A stretch of 64,000 bases of DNA from Flavobacterium sp. Root186 (GTDB taxonomy: Bacteria; Bacteroidota; Bacteroidia; Flavobacteriales; Flavobacteriaceae). The stretch lies in the NCBI RefSeq assembly GCF_001428525.1, contig NZ_LMHW01000011.1, positions 310,001-374,000 of the forward strand. The letters run 5' to 3'. Below the pieces are notes generated by a model. The model made no database searches and was not told where the DNA came from. It was given only the letters and a program-made list of their open reading frames with translations. Position numbers and translations under genes: made by a program. Below are positions 25,714 through 35,800 of this stretch, one piece after another; positions within the stretch are counted from its first letter, which is position 1; every line of letters begins with the position of its first letter.

Positions 25714-26446
25714 TTATAGAAAATGCCGCTCATTTTATCATAAACTAAAGTTTTACTGTAAGGTAAACTGGATTAAAACGCTGTATTTTAATTTTAAGAA
25801 GTTTCCTTTTGAAACCGCCAAAAAACTGCCTGTTTTCTTTTACGGAAAAGTAAAATTCACTTCAATTAATGGCGAAATTCAACTAAATGGAAAAATCCAA
25901 AAAGGAATGATTGGCTTTGGCCAGCCTTATGAATTGAATACTGTTCATAAAGGAATTGCTGAAATCAATATTTTAGGAAAATTAATTTTTAAAGGAAAGT
26001 TCCAATTTGGCAAAGATTGCTTTGTTTTTGTGGGAGAAAATGCTGTTTGCGAACTTGGAAACATGGCTTCTCTCGCTTCCAGCGGAAAATTAATCTGCGT
26101 CGAAAAAATTGTTTTAGGTGATTATGCCCGTTTTGGTTCTGAATCGCAGATTATTGACACCAATTTCCATGATTTAATTGATACTCAAACCGGAGAAAAA
26201 CTTAAAAAATCTGCTCCAATTAATATCGGAAATTATAATTTTATGAGCAACAGGGTTTCTGTTTTAAAAGGAACTCAAACGGCAAATTTCTGCACCGTTG
26301 CCTCAAATAGTTTGTGTACCAAAGATTATACTTCGCTTGGCGAAAATATCTTAATAGGTGGGGTTCCCGCCAAATTAATCCGAAGTAATATTTCTCGGGA
26401 TTGGAGCGGAGAAAAACAGCAATTAGATGATTTTTTGACGATTTAA
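25700..26446 (+). CDS. Hexapeptide-repeat acyltransferase (left-handed beta-helix)
   Basis: A 248-residue protein. After a non-helical N-terminal part comes a hexapeptide-repeat region (about 60-230) with strings such as NILGKLIFKGKFQFGKDCFV and LGENILIGGVPAKLIRSN. The latter is the usual coil end and closing loop (GGVPAKLI) of WbbJ/LacA-type acetyltransferases. It would O- or N-acetylate a sugar. An FdtC-type role in the same amino-sugar pathway is possible but not shown. The ATG at 25700 is used since the frame upstream begins without an ATG; it overlaps the flippase end. Cytoplasmic location is inferred from lack of signals. Confidence 0.82.
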   Translation: MIQNSYRKCRSFYHKLKFYCKVNWIKTLYFNFKKFPFETAKKLPVFFYGKVKFTSINGEIQLNGKIQKGMIGFGQPYELNTVHKGIAEINILGKLIFKGKFQFGKDCFVFVGENAVCELGNMASLASSGKLICVEKIVLGDYARFGSESQIIDTNFHDLIDTQTGEKLKKSAPINIGNYNFMSNRVSVLKGTQTANFCTVASNSLCTKDYTSLGENILIGGVPAKLIRSNISRDWSGEKQQLDDFLTI

Positions 26447-26482
26447 TTAGGCAGAATCCAGCAAATAATTACAAGTAGCCAT

Positions 26483-27376
26483 CTAAAAGATTTTAATTCG
26501 TTGTTTTATTTCTAATAGAAGATATTTTAAAAGAAGTTTATAATTAGATGTTTTAAAGTTTAAAAACATTTCAAAATGTATTCGTTTTAAAATAGTTCTA
26601 TGCTCTTTTTTTGTTCTGTTTAATTGGATTGCTTTCTTGATAATCAAATAAGTAGAATAATTGATTTTTTTGGATCTTAAATCGTTTTTGATATGAAAAT
26701 GAGTTCCTAAAGATGTTGTGGTAATTCGTTTTTTTATTAAAATTTCATCTATATAATCGAAATCATACTTACGTGAAGCACGAATCCATAAGTCTAAATC
26801 TTCATAGGCCAGATTTTCATCATAACCTTGTAAATCATCAAAAACTGATTTTTTAACCATTGATGAAACAGAGCAAATACTATTTCCTCCCGAAATTACA
26901 CTCAAATAAATGTCTCCGGTTTCTCTTTTTTCGATTGTTTTTTTGAATTCATCTACCGGGAAAAAATAAGAATAAAAAGCCCCTTTTTCATTGATTAATT
27001 CAGCATTTCCATAAACAACTCCAAGATTTTTAAAGCGATTTTTATCAAAGGCTTTTAATTGCAATGAAACACAGTCTGGCAATAAAATATCATCGCATGC
27101 TAAATCAATAATATACTCGCCTTTAGCAAGTTTCAGAGCCTTATTAAAGGATTTTGTGCTTCCTAAATTAGTTTCATTTTCAATAAATTGAATTTCAGGA
27201 TAATCTATAATCCAGTTTTTTATAACTTCTCGCGAATTATCAGTGCTAAAATCATCAACAATTATCAATTCAATAAATGGATAACCCTGATTTAGAGCAG
27301 ACAATAAACTCTGCAAAACAAATTTTTCATGGTTATAGCACAGGCATATAATGCTCACTATTGATTTATCTTGCAT
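26483..27376 (-). CDS. Family 2 (GT-A) glycosyltransferase
   Basis: A 297-residue glycosyltransferase reading against the surrounding block. The N-terminal motif VSIICLCYNHEKFVLQSLLS, the nucleotide contacts ELIIVDDFSTDNS and the metal-binding DLACDDILLPD are typical of GT2. The acceptor side KSVFDDLQGYDENLAYEDLD also fits. Sugar donor and acceptor are unknown. It starts 46 bp from the divergent GT4 gene. The promoter of that gene overlaps its first codons. Its opposite strand suggests independent expression and perhaps separate acquisition. Confidence 0.9.
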   Translation of the reverse strand: MQDKSIVSIICLCYNHEKFVLQSLLSALNQGYPFIELIIVDDFSTDNSREVIKNWIIDYPEIQFIENETNLGSTKSFNKALKLAKGEYIIDLACDDILLPDCVSLQLKAFDKNRFKNLGVVYGNAELINEKGAFYSYFFPVDEFKKTIEKRETGDIYLSVISGGNSICSVSSMVKKSVFDDLQGYDENLAYEDLDLWIRASRKYDFDYIDEILIKKRITTTSLGTHFHIKNDLRSKKINYSTYLIIKKAIQLNRTKKEHRTILKRIHFEMFLNFKTSNYKLLLKYLLLEIKQRIKIF

Positions 27377-27400
27377 ATTGTTTTTAGAGTTATATATTTG
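27371..27400 (+). promoter_or_regulatory. Strong Bacteroidota promoter in the polysaccharide block
   Basis: TTG at 27371-27373, a 19-bp spacer and TATATTTG at 27393-27400 match the full -33/-7 consensus. It sits in the 46-bp divergent gap between the two glycosyltransferase genes and should drive the genes at 27423, 28525 and 28926. The -33 element overlaps codon 2 of the minus-strand gene. Confidence 0.7.
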
Positions 27401-27422
27401 ATACGAAAATAAGAAATCAAGA

Positions 27423-28520
27423 ATGATATCATCTCACAAAAAAAAGAAAATTGCTCTTATTGGTTATCGTTTAAGCGGAGGCGGAAGCGATAAAGTAATG
27501 GCAAATTTGTCTGTTTTTTTTGAAAAACAGGGATTTGAAGTTGATATTATTATTGTTTTAGATGAAGTTAGTTTCCCTTATTCAGGAAAGTTGATAAACT
27601 TAGGATTGTTGAAAAACAAAAGCAACGGATTGTATAATAAAGTAAAAAGATTAAAGGTTTTAAGAGAATATTTAAACCAAAATCAGTTTGATTTTATTAT
27701 TGATTTTCGTTTTCGGACAAAAATTTTACAGGAACTAATTTTAGCCCGATTTATATACAATGCCAAAACTATTTTTACTGTTCACAGTTTTTTAATCGAT
27801 CATTATATGCCAGGAAAATCATGGCTGACACGATTAATGTACAATCATTGTTACGCCAATGTAGCGATTACAGATGAAATGAAAACGTTGATTGAAAGTA
27901 CACATGAACTTCAAAATGTAATTACGATTCATAATCCGGTAAATCTTGAAGAAATTAAGGAAAAACAAGATGAAAAAATTGAGTTGGAATTTGATTTCAT
28001 AATTGCAATTGGCCAATATGAAAATGAGATTAAACAATTTGATAAACTGATTTTAAGTTACAGCAAATCTCATTTGTCTCAAAAACAGATTCATTTGATA
28101 ATTATAGGAAATGGCGACGAAACAAAACTCAAAAATGCAATTGCAGCAAATAATGTTTCCCAGTTTGTTCATCTTTTAGGGTATCAAAATAATCCGTTTA
28201 AATATGTACAGAAAGCTCAATTTTTAGTTTTATGCAGTAAAAATGAAGGTTTTCCAAATGTGATTTTAGAAGCCTTAGCCTGCGAAACTCCAGTTGTCTC
28301 TTTTGATTGTGATTTTGGACCAAGAGTTATGATTACTTCTTTTGAAAATGGTATTTTGGTTGAGAATCAAAATTGGGATAAACTAACAGAAACAATGAAT
28401 TTATTTATGGCTGATGAAAGTTTATATCAGCATTGTAAAAAAAATGCATTAAAAAGTATTGAGCCATTTTTATTAGAAAAAATTGGACAGCAATGGTTAA
28501 ATTTGTTACAGGCACATTAA
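27423..28520 (+). CDS. Family 4 (GT-B) glycosyltransferase
   Basis: A 365-residue GT-B enzyme of the GT4 group, with the N-terminal Gly-rich motif IGYRLSGGGSDKVMANL and the C-terminal donor-binding loop SKNEGFPNVILEALACETPV (the E-x7-E pattern). The likely role is retaining transfer of a sugar from a nucleotide donor to the growing repeat unit at the cytoplasmic face. It is the first gene behind a well-matched promoter. The next gene, an FdtA-type cupin, begins five bases after its stop, so they are cotranscribed. The donor is unknown. Confidence 0.92.
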   Translation: MISSHKKKKIALIGYRLSGGGSDKVMANLSVFFEKQGFEVDIIIVLDEVSFPYSGKLINLGLLKNKSNGLYNKVKRLKVLREYLNQNQFDFIIDFRFRTKILQELILARFIYNAKTIFTVHSFLIDHYMPGKSWLTRLMYNHCYANVAITDEMKTLIESTHELQNVITIHNPVNLEEIKEKQDEKIELEFDFIIAIGQYENEIKQFDKLILSYSKSHLSQKQIHLIIIGNGDETKLKNAIAANNVSQFVHLLGYQNNPFKYVQKAQFLVLCSKNEGFPNVILEALACETPVVSFDCDFGPRVMITSFENGILVENQNWDKLTETMNLFMADESLYQHCKKNALKSIEPFLLEKIGQQWLNLLQAH

Positions 28521-28524
28521 AAAT

Positions 28525-28929
28525 ATGACAACAATTCAAGATATTTCATTACTTAAAATTCCGGTTGTCGAAGACCTGAGCGGGAATTTGGCATTTATTC
28601 AAAACGGAGTTCTGCCTTTTGAATTTAAGCGTGTTTATTATCTTTTTGATGTTCCGAGCAGTGCTTTTCGCGGCGGACATTCGCATATAGAACAGCATGA
28701 AGTTTTGATCGCTTTAAGCGGAAGTTTTGAAGTAACGGTAAATGACGGAAAAGACAAAAAAAGTTATTTACTCAATAAACCTAATGTTGGATTGTATCTT
28801 CCAAAAGGAATTTGGAGAGAGTTAGAAAACTTTTCTTCCGGTGCGGTTTGTCTGGTTTTGGCTTCAGATGTTTTTGAAGAAGGAGATTATATTCGGGATT
28901 ATGAAACTTTCTTGAATTCTAAAAAATGA
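28525..28929 (+). CDS. FdtA/QdtA-family sugar 3,4-ketoisomerase (cupin)
   Basis: A 134-residue cupin. The motif RGGHSHIEQHE (49-59) provides His52 and His54, matching the active-site His pair of FdtA (RGAHAH). The rest (VLIALSGSFEVTVNDG, GLYLPKGIWRELENFS) is the cupin barrel. The family converts dTDP-4-keto-6-deoxyglucose to the 3-keto isomer, the step before 3-amination by an FdtB-type aminotransferase, which is present at 23101. Together they indicate a 3-amino-3,6-dideoxyhexose (Fuc3N or Qui3N type) in the surface polysaccharide. Whether the FdtA (galacto) or QdtA (gluco) product is formed cannot be decided. The last bases overlap the start of the next gene by four. Confidence 0.85.
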   Translation: MTTIQDISLLKIPVVEDLSGNLAFIQNGVLPFEFKRVYYLFDVPSSAFRGGHSHIEQHEVLIALSGSFEVTVNDGKDKKSYLLNKPNVGLYLPKGIWRELENFSSGAVCLVLASDVFEEGDYIRDYETFLNSKK

Positions 28930-30011
28930 AACTGCTTTATATTGTTCCAAAAATAAAAAATGCTGGCGGCGTTGCGAGAGTTTTGTCCATTAAAGCCAAT
29001 TATTTTATTGAACACTTTGGTTACGAAGTGCATATTTTAGCTCAAAACGAAGCAGAAGATTTGCCTTTTTATGACTTTAATTCTAAAGTCATCTTTCATA
29101 ATATGATTTTGAAAGGAAATGTTTTTCATTTTCTAAACTCGTATAAAAAGCAGTTAAAACAAAAAATAGAGGAAATAAAACCAGATGTAATTCTTGTTAC
29201 TGATAATGGTTTGAAAGCTTTTATTTTACCATTAATTGTTAATACAAAAATTCCAATTGTTTTGGAGATTCATTCTTCTAAATTTATTGAAGAACAATCA
29301 CTTAAAACAGATATATTTTCAAAATATCTTCTAAAACTAAAATACCTGTTCAAAGATTTTGGCGCTGGAAAATACACTAAAGCAGTCGTTTTATCTCCCG
29401 AAAATGTAAAAGATTGGCATATTGATAATGCAGCAATAATTCCAAATCCTTCCTGGATTAAAACCGAAAATTCTGCAGCTTTAAAAAACAAACGGGTTAT
29501 TGCCGTGGCAAGAAATTCGTATGAAAAAGGTTTAGACAGAACGCTGCTAATCTGGGAAAAAACGATACAAAAACATCCAGACTGGATTTTAGATATTTAT
29601 ACAGATGAAGTTGATTCGTTAAACAATATTGTTATTGATTTGGGATTAACTTCCACAATAAATGTTTTCAATTTTGTAAAAAACATTGAGGAGAAATATC
29701 TTGAATCTTCCATTTTAGTTATGACTTCGCGATTTGAAGCATTTCCGATGGTTTTAATAGAAGCAATGTCTTTAGGTCTTCCCAGTATTTCTTATGATTG
29801 TCCTTCAGGCCCGAGATCCATTATTTCAGATAACGAAAATGGCTTTTTAATCCCGAATGAAAATTTAGATTTATTTTCTGAAAAACTTTCTTTTTTAATT
29901 GAAAACGAAGAATTGAGAATGAAATTTGGCGCAGCATCAAAAGAAAGTATGCAAAAATATCAGCTTGATCCTGTTATGAAACAATGGAGTAGTTTACTGG
30001 AGAATCTTTAA
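28926..30011 (+). CDS. Family 4 (GT-B) glycosyltransferase
   Basis: A 361-residue GT4 enzyme with N-terminal KIKNAGGVARVLSIKANYFI, the linker IPNPSWIK and donor loop MTSRFEAFPMVLIEAMSLG followed by CPSGPRSII. It is related to but distinct from the preceding GT4 protein. It starts within the stop of the cupin gene (ATGA), so it is translationally coupled. It ends four bases into the 3' end of a convergent GT2 gene, with no terminator between. The donor sugar and acceptor are not predictable. Confidence 0.92.
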   Translation: MKLLYIVPKIKNAGGVARVLSIKANYFIEHFGYEVHILAQNEAEDLPFYDFNSKVIFHNMILKGNVFHFLNSYKKQLKQKIEEIKPDVILVTDNGLKAFILPLIVNTKIPIVLEIHSSKFIEEQSLKTDIFSKYLLKLKYLFKDFGAGKYTKAVVLSPENVKDWHIDNAAIIPNPSWIKTENSAALKNKRVIAVARNSYEKGLDRTLLIWEKTIQKHPDWILDIYTDEVDSLNNIVIDLGLTSTINVFNFVKNIEEKYLESSILVMTSRFEAFPMVLIEAMSLGLPSISYDCPSGPRSIISDNENGFLIPNENLDLFSEKLSFLIENEELRMKFGAASKESMQKYQLDPVMKQWSSLLENL

Positions 30012-30895
30012 TTTGTTATTATACTGCACAAATACGTTAACTTGTAAATATTAAGGAGTATTAAAGAAGGATTTTTAGAGTTTAACTGTTTTAAAATTAA
30101 TGTGTTAAAAGTTTTAAAGAATAAACTTGCCGGATAACGTAATTTTAGGCGTTTCAGTAAATGGTATATACGCAGGATCTTTACAAAATCAGGATCAATT
30201 TGTTTTTTATGATCAAGAATAATCAGGTTCTCTAAACTGTTTTTTACTTTAGATATATAAATAAGATTCTCGTCGATATCGCCGTGTTGAATCGCGTTTT
30301 CGATATGTTTTACTTTAAAATGAGATTGACTTACCTGATATGCAAAAAGCGTATCTTCATGTCCGTATTTAATTAAATTAGAATCAAATGTTATTTTTCT
30401 AAAACAATCTTTTTTAATTAATGTATTATTAAACATCAGAGTTTTATACAAAGCAGTATTTCTTTGAGAAACAGTTTTGTCTTCTACTAAACGTCCGTAT
30501 TTCCAGCGTAATTTTTGCTTGTCTGAATATACATTTTCGGGATGAATTCGGCCTCCATATACAATATCTGAATCCGGTGCATTATCTAAATAGTTTTGTA
30601 TATAATTTGGGTTGATTACGATAGAATCGCCATCAATAAAAAGGAGATTTTGGTATTGTGCTTTTGATGCTAAAAGATTTCTGTTAGAACTTAATCCAAT
30701 GTTTTTTTCTAAAGAAACAAAAGAGCAATTCTGTAGCGTATTTATTTTTTTATTTTCTTTATTCAGTACAGAATTTGAGGCATCGTCCTGACATAGAATT
30801 TCAAAATTAATTCCAATAAAACGGCATTGTTCAGCAAGTTCTTCTACAAGCGAAAACACATTGTAATTGTAAACCGGAATTAAAATAGAAAGCAT
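30008..30895 (-). CDS. Family 2 (GT-A) glycosyltransferase
   Basis: A 295-residue GT2-type enzyme. It starts MLSILIPVYNYNVFSLVEEL, and the metal-binding region is NLLFIDGDSIVINPNY. The conserved later part GHEDTLFAYQV is an acceptor-side ED motif. It is on the minus strand, convergent with and overlapping the preceding GT4 gene by four bases. It is flanked by a + strand methyltransferase. The role is transfer of a sugar in the polysaccharide block; details are unknown. Confidence 0.88.
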   Translation of the reverse strand: MLSILIPVYNYNVFSLVEELAEQCRFIGINFEILCQDDASNSVLNKENKKINTLQNCSFVSLEKNIGLSSNRNLLASKAQYQNLLFIDGDSIVINPNYIQNYLDNAPDSDIVYGGRIHPENVYSDKQKLRWKYGRLVEDKTVSQRNTALYKTLMFNNTLIKKDCFRKITFDSNLIKYGHEDTLFAYQVSQSHFKVKHIENAIQHGDIDENLIYISKVKNSLENLIILDHKKQIDPDFVKILRIYHLLKRLKLRYPASLFFKTFNTLILKQLNSKNPSLILLNIYKLTYLCSIITN

Positions 30896-30913
30896 TTATT
30901 CTCTTTTTTAAAA

Positions 30914-30921
30914 TATATTTG
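30914..30921 (+). promoter_or_regulatory. -7 element of the methyltransferase gene
   Basis: TATATTTG matches TAnnTTTG and lies 38 bp before the start codon at 30959. It falls in the 63-bp gap between divergent genes; no -33 TTG at the expected spacing. Confidence 0.45.
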
Positions 30922-30958
30922 TAAAGGAAATGTTTTTTATTAAAATAATAAATCAAAA

Positions 30959-31795
30959 ATGAATTTAAGGTCTCTTTATTATGCTATTTCTCCAAAGTCA
31001 AGATTTCTGGTTCGTAAGATTTATTATTTTCCTGCTGATTTTTGGAATTCTTTAAATAGAAGCAACAACAAATATGTGCCTAAAAAAGGAGACATCTTTA
31101 TTGGTTCCGGCGATTTTTTGTCTCAAGGAAAACATCATTTAGAACTCTTAAAAGAATATACATCGCTGCAACCTGATCATTATGTATTAGATGTTGGCTG
31201 CGGAATTGGCCGTGCTGCGGTACCATTAACGCAGTATTTGTCAAAAAAAGGAAAATACGAAGGTTTTGATGTTGTAAAAAAAGGAATTGACTGGTGCAGA
31301 AAAAACATCAGCAAAGATTTCTCTAATTTTAATTTTCAGCACATTTCGCTCAATAATGATTTATACAATCTAACTAATCAAAAGGCAGAGAATTTTAAAT
31401 TTCCTTACGAAGACAATTCTTTTGATACCGTTTTTCTGTTCTCGGTTTTTACTCATATGCAGCCAAAAGAAATTCAGAACTATCTGAATGAAATTTACAG
31501 AGTTTTAAAAACTGATGGAAAATGTCTTTCGACTTTCTTTATTTATGATGATCAAAATGAAAATTACATTTCAAAAGAAAATAAAGGTTTCTGTTTTCCT
31601 TATCAAAAAGAAAATTACAGATTAATGAATGAAAAAGTTCCTTCTGCTAATATTGCTTTTAAAGAAGAATTACTTTTTGAGATGGTTAAAAAGAGCCAGT
31701 TAAAATTAGAAAATAAGATATACGGAACCTGGTCAAACAGAGCGGTTAATGACTTGTTTGATTATCAGGATATTTTTATTCTAAAAAAAGTTTAA
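30959..31795 (+). CDS. SAM-dependent class I methyltransferase
   Basis: A 278-residue enzyme with motif I VLDVGCGIGRAAVPLTQYL (around 79-97). Later motifs are NSFDTVFLFSVFTHMQPKEI and IYRVLKTDGKCLSTFF, the usual type-11/25 methyltransferase pattern. Placed at the end of the polysaccharide block, it may methylate a sugar or a lipid-linked intermediate; this is inferred from context. It is convergent with the FtsE-like gene, their stops three bases apart. It has its own -7 element. Confidence 0.85.
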   Translation: MNLRSLYYAISPKSRFLVRKIYYFPADFWNSLNRSNNKYVPKKGDIFIGSGDFLSQGKHHLELLKEYTSLQPDHYVLDVGCGIGRAAVPLTQYLSKKGKYEGFDVVKKGIDWCRKNISKDFSNFNFQHISLNNDLYNLTNQKAENFKFPYEDNSFDTVFLFSVFTHMQPKEIQNYLNEIYRVLKTDGKCLSTFFIYDDQNENYISKENKGFCFPYQKENYRLMNEKVPSANIAFKEELLFEMVKKSQLKLENKIYGTWSNRAVNDLFDYQDIFILKKV

Positions 31796-31798
31796 GAT

Positions 31799-32482
31799 TT
31801 ATACGCTTCTTTGAACCACTTCGAAGATTCTTTCATCTTCACATTTTAATGTTTTAGAAGGGAATTTCATCAATAAAGCATAATCATGAGTTGCCATGAT
31901 AACGGTTTTACCAAGTGCGTTGATGTTTTTTAATACTTCTAAAACCTCAGAACTTGTCTGCGGATCAAGATTTCCTGTAGGTTCATCGGCTAAAATAAAC
32001 TCAGGATCGTTAAGTAAAGCTCTTGCAATTGCAACACGCTGCTGTTCTCCGCCAGAAAGCTGGTGAGGCATTTTGTTAAGGAAATCTTTCATTCCAACTT
32101 TATCCAAAACTTCGTCGATTTTGTATTCCATCGCTTCTTTTTCAACCCAGCCGGTTGCTTTAAGAACAAAAAGCATATTGTCCTGAACAGAACGGTCTGG
32201 AAGTAATTTGAAATCCTGGAAAACAATACCGATTTTACGTCTCAAATACGGAATATCTTTTTCTTTTAAAGTTGCCAAATCAAAGTCAACAATATGAGCT
32301 TCACCTTCTGTTAAAGGTAAATCAGCGTACAAAGTTTTTAAAAAGCTGCTTTTTCCGGAACCTGTTTTCCCAATGATGTAGATAAATTCACCATGCTGGA
32401 CATCTAAATTAATATGAGATAAAATTTTTCTTCCTTCTTGATATATAGTGACTTCTTTAAGAGATAGTACGGTTTCTGACAT
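31799..32482 (-). CDS. ftsE: FtsE-like ABC ATPase
   Basis: A 227-residue ABC-type ATPase. Walker [19 protein letters not shown]-loop [11 protein letters not shown], signature [17 protein letters not shown] and Walker [14 protein letters not shown] are all intact. The [10 protein letters not shown] and short length match FtsE/LolD-type ATPases. FtsE partners with FtsX at the divisome; no ftsX is adjacent, which is usual for Bacteroidota. LolD is the alternative. The start is the ATG at 32482 ([14 protein letters not shown]); the frame extends 28 residues further upstream but without support. The gap upstream holds a repeat element and no recognised promoter. Confidence 0.85.
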   Translation of the reverse strand: MSETVLSLKEVTIYQEGRKILSHINLDVQHGEFIYIIGKTGSGKSSFLKTLYADLPLTEGEAHIVDFDLATLKEKDIPYLRRKIGIVFQDFKLLPDRSVQDNMLFVLKATGWVEKEAMEYKIDEVLDKVGMKDFLNKMPHQLSGGEQQRVAIARALLNDPEFILADEPTGNLDPQTSSEVLEVLKNINALGKTVIMATHDYALLMKFPSKTLKCEDERIFEVVQRSV

Positions 32483-32572
32483 AATAAAATTGATTTGAAT
32501 GGTAAAAGTAATAAGATAACGACTGGATTCAAAATAAATTTCAATCATTTCTGTGAGAAATTTCAAAAAATA

Positions 32573-32657
32573 GCCACAGATTAAAGGATTATAATGATTT
32601 TATTGTTTTTTGAGAAAATTAATTTTTCAATTTGTGAAAGTCTGTGAAATCTGTGGC
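32573..32657. repeat. GCCACAGATT-ended inverted repeat
   Basis: GCCACAGATTAAAGG on the left and AATCTGTGGC on the right are exact at the ends (10 bp), with weaker pairing inside. A matching CACAGATTAAAG word occurs at 16611. It appears to be of the same general type as the GCCACGAATTCACGAATT elements. Confidence 0.6.
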
Positions 32658-32818
32658 AAATATAAAAGAGGTGTTGTTTTAATTGTAACAAAGAAAAATA
32701 TTTCCGGAAAGTTTGAGAACCAATCTTTTGGGGTTTAATATGCTGTTTAATAATTGCGATTAAAACATTTATTCATAATAAATTCAGGAAACGTTTCGTT
32801 ATAAACGGTATAAAATGA

Positions 32819-32826
32819 TAAATTTG
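32819..32826 (+). promoter_or_regulatory. -7 element of the TPR gene
   Basis: TAAATTTG matches TAnnTTTG and lies 20 bp before the start codon at 32846, giving a very short leader. No TTG -33 element at 19 bp. Confidence 0.4.
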
Positions 32827-32845
32827 AATACTAAATACAACTAAA

Positions 32846-35800
32846 ATGCATAGACTTTCCTGGTTCTTTTTATTCCAAATTATCCTTACTTCGACCATAG
32901 TTTCGGCACAAAAATCAGCTATTTATACTTACGATTTAAAGGATTTTGACAAAGCACAGGCTTTATATAACGATAAACAATACGCTTCGGCACAACATAT
33001 TTTTGAGTATGTAAAAAATAATACGGCACAAACAGAAGAAGTAAAATCAGACTGCGCTTATTATATCGCCAATTGCGCCATTAGAACCAATCAGCCAAAT
33101 GCCGATGCTTTGATGGAAAAATTCGTTGAAGATTATCCAACAAGTACCAAACAAAATCAGGCTTATATTGAAGTGGCACAATATTTCTTCGAACAGGGAA
33201 ATTATCCAAAAGCTTTACAATGGTTTGACAAGGTTGACGAAAGTTACATGAGCAAATCAGATTCGGATAAATTTAATTTCCAAAAAGGATACAGCTATTT
33301 TACTGCTAAAAAGAAAAAAGAAGCAACAACCTATTTTAATAAAGTCGTAAATTCTCCTGAATTTGGTTCGCAAGCCAAATATTATTTAGGATTTATGGCG
33401 TATGAAGGAGACGATTATAAAGAAGCAACGAAATATTTTGATGAGGTTTCGGGTGAAGAAAAATACAAAGAAAAGCTTTCGTATTATCAAGCCGATATGA
33501 ATTTCAAACTTGGAAATTTCCAAAAAGCAATCGATTTGGGCCAAAAAGCAATGGCGAAATCAAATGAAATGGAAAAATCAGAATTGAACAAAATTATTGG
33601 AGAAAGTTATTTCAATTTAAAACAATACGATAAAGCGATTCCGTATTTGGAGCAATATGCGGGAAAAAAAGGAAAATGGAATAACACCGATTTTTACCAG
33701 CTAGGTTATGCATATTATGAGCAGAAAAATTACGAAAAAGCCATTTCTCAATTCAATAAAATTATTGAAGGAAAAGATTTCGTAGCCCAAAATGCGTATT
33801 ATCATTTAGGTTTAAGTTATTTAAATACAGGCAAAAAACAAGAAGCTTTGAACGCATTTAAAAATGCTTCAGAAATGGATTTCAATGCACAAATTCAGGA
33901 AGATGCAGCACTGAATTATGCAAAAGTGAGTTATGATATTGGAAACGCTTACCAAACCGTTCCGGGAATTTTACTTGATTTCCTAAAAAAATACCCAAAC
34001 AATTCAAGCAGGACAGAAGTAGAAAAACTTTTAGTTGACTCTTATATTTCGACTAAAAATTACAAAGAAGCTTTAGCCTTATTAGAAAAAAACAGAAGTG
34101 CCGAAAACAAAGCGGCGTATCAAAAAGTGCTTTTTTACAGAGGGGTTGAATTATTCAATGAATCGAATTATTCTGAAGCCGGAAAAATGTTTAAAAGTGC
34201 CATAAGCGAACAAAAAATACCTGAATTTACAGCTCGTGCAACATTCTGGAAAGCAGAAACAGAATATGTTTCAGATGATTTTCAAAATGCATTATTGACG
34301 TATAAACAATTTACTGGACTTGCTGCGGCAAAAACTACAGACGAATACAAAAACATCAATTATAACATTGGTTACACGTATTTTAAATTGAAAGAATACG
34401 ATCAGGCGGCGAACTCGTTTCAGGCTCAAATCGATAATTCTCCTTCAGATAAAGTTCGTTTGAATGATTCGTATTTACGTTTAGGGGATTCACGTTTTGT
34501 GAATTCTAAATATGCTCAGGCAAATGAAGCTTACGGAAAAGCAATGGACGCAAAAAGTGTTGATGCAGATTATGCTCAGTTTCAAAAAGCACTTTCGTAT
34601 GGTTTTATGTCTAAAAACGATCAGAAAATCAATGAGCTGAATAACTTCCTAAAAATGTATAAAAAATCAGAATATCGTGATGATGCTTTATTCGAATTAG
34701 GAAATACATATGTGGCCGATAAAAAGAACGATTTAGCAATTAAGACTTTTGATCAGCTGATTTCGGAATACAAAAACGGATCTTTTACTTCAAAATCTAT
34801 TTTGAAACAAGGTTTGATTTATTACAACTCTGATCGTGACGAACAAGCTTTGACAAAATTCAAAAAAGTAGCGGCCGAGTTCCCAAAAACGCCGGAAGCT
34901 CTTGAAGCAGTTTCGACAGCAAGATTAATTTATGTTGATTCAGGAAAAGTGGATGAATATGCAACTTGGGTTCGAACTTTAGATTTCGTTTCAGTTACAG
35001 ATGCTGAGTTAGATAACGATACTTACGACGCCGCTAACAAACAATACAGTCAAAATAACAGCAAAGCAGCGATTACAGGATTTGCAGGTTATGTAAGTAA
35101 ATTTCCTTCGGGATTACACGCTTTAGAAGCTAATTTCAATTTGGCACAATTGTATTATGCTGAAGGTTCGGAAACTAAATCAATTCAGAATTATCAATAT
35201 GTAATTGATCAGCCAAGAAGCGAATTTACAGAACAAGCCTTAAACAGATTGGCTCAGATTTATTTGAAAGCTAAAGATTGTGATAAAGCGATTCCGGTTT
35301 TAGTTCGTTTAGAAAGCGAAGCCGATTATCCGCAAAACAAAAACTTTGCTCAGGCCAATCTGATGAAATGTTATTATGACAAAAAAGATTATGACAATTC
35401 GGTTATTGCAGCAGATAAAGTTTTAGCTAATCCAAAATCAGATGCAAATGTAAAAGCCGATGCACAGATTATTGTAGCGCGTGCGGCAATTCAAACCGGA
35501 GATGAAGATAAAGCAAAAGCAGCGTATGCAAAACTGTCTACAACTTCAAAAGGAGAATTAGCAGCAGAAGCGTTGTATTATGATGCTTATTTTAAAACAA
35601 AAGAAGGGAAATTTGATGCGTCTAACACAGCAGTTCAAAAACTGGCAAAAAGCTATTCTGCTTACAAATATTACGGAGCAAAAGGATTGGTTTTAATGGC
35701 GAAAAACTTTTACGGATTAAAAGACAGCTATCAGGCAACTTATATTCTGGATAACGTAATCAGCAACTTTACAGATTATCCGGATGTTGTCGAAGAAGCG

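Larger units (their letters stand above)
32483..32845. other. Intergenic region between ftsE and the TPR gene
   Basis: A 363-bp gap with no coding potential. It holds the imperfect inverted repeat at 32573-32657 and, near its right end, the -7 element at 32819-32826. The rest is AT-rich without recognisable signals. Confidence 0.6.

Noticed and set aside
28525..28929. Calling the cupin a general sugar-binding or regulatory cupin
   Set aside because: The RGGHSH motif with paired His and the linked DegT aminotransferase favour an FdtA/QdtA-type isomerase.
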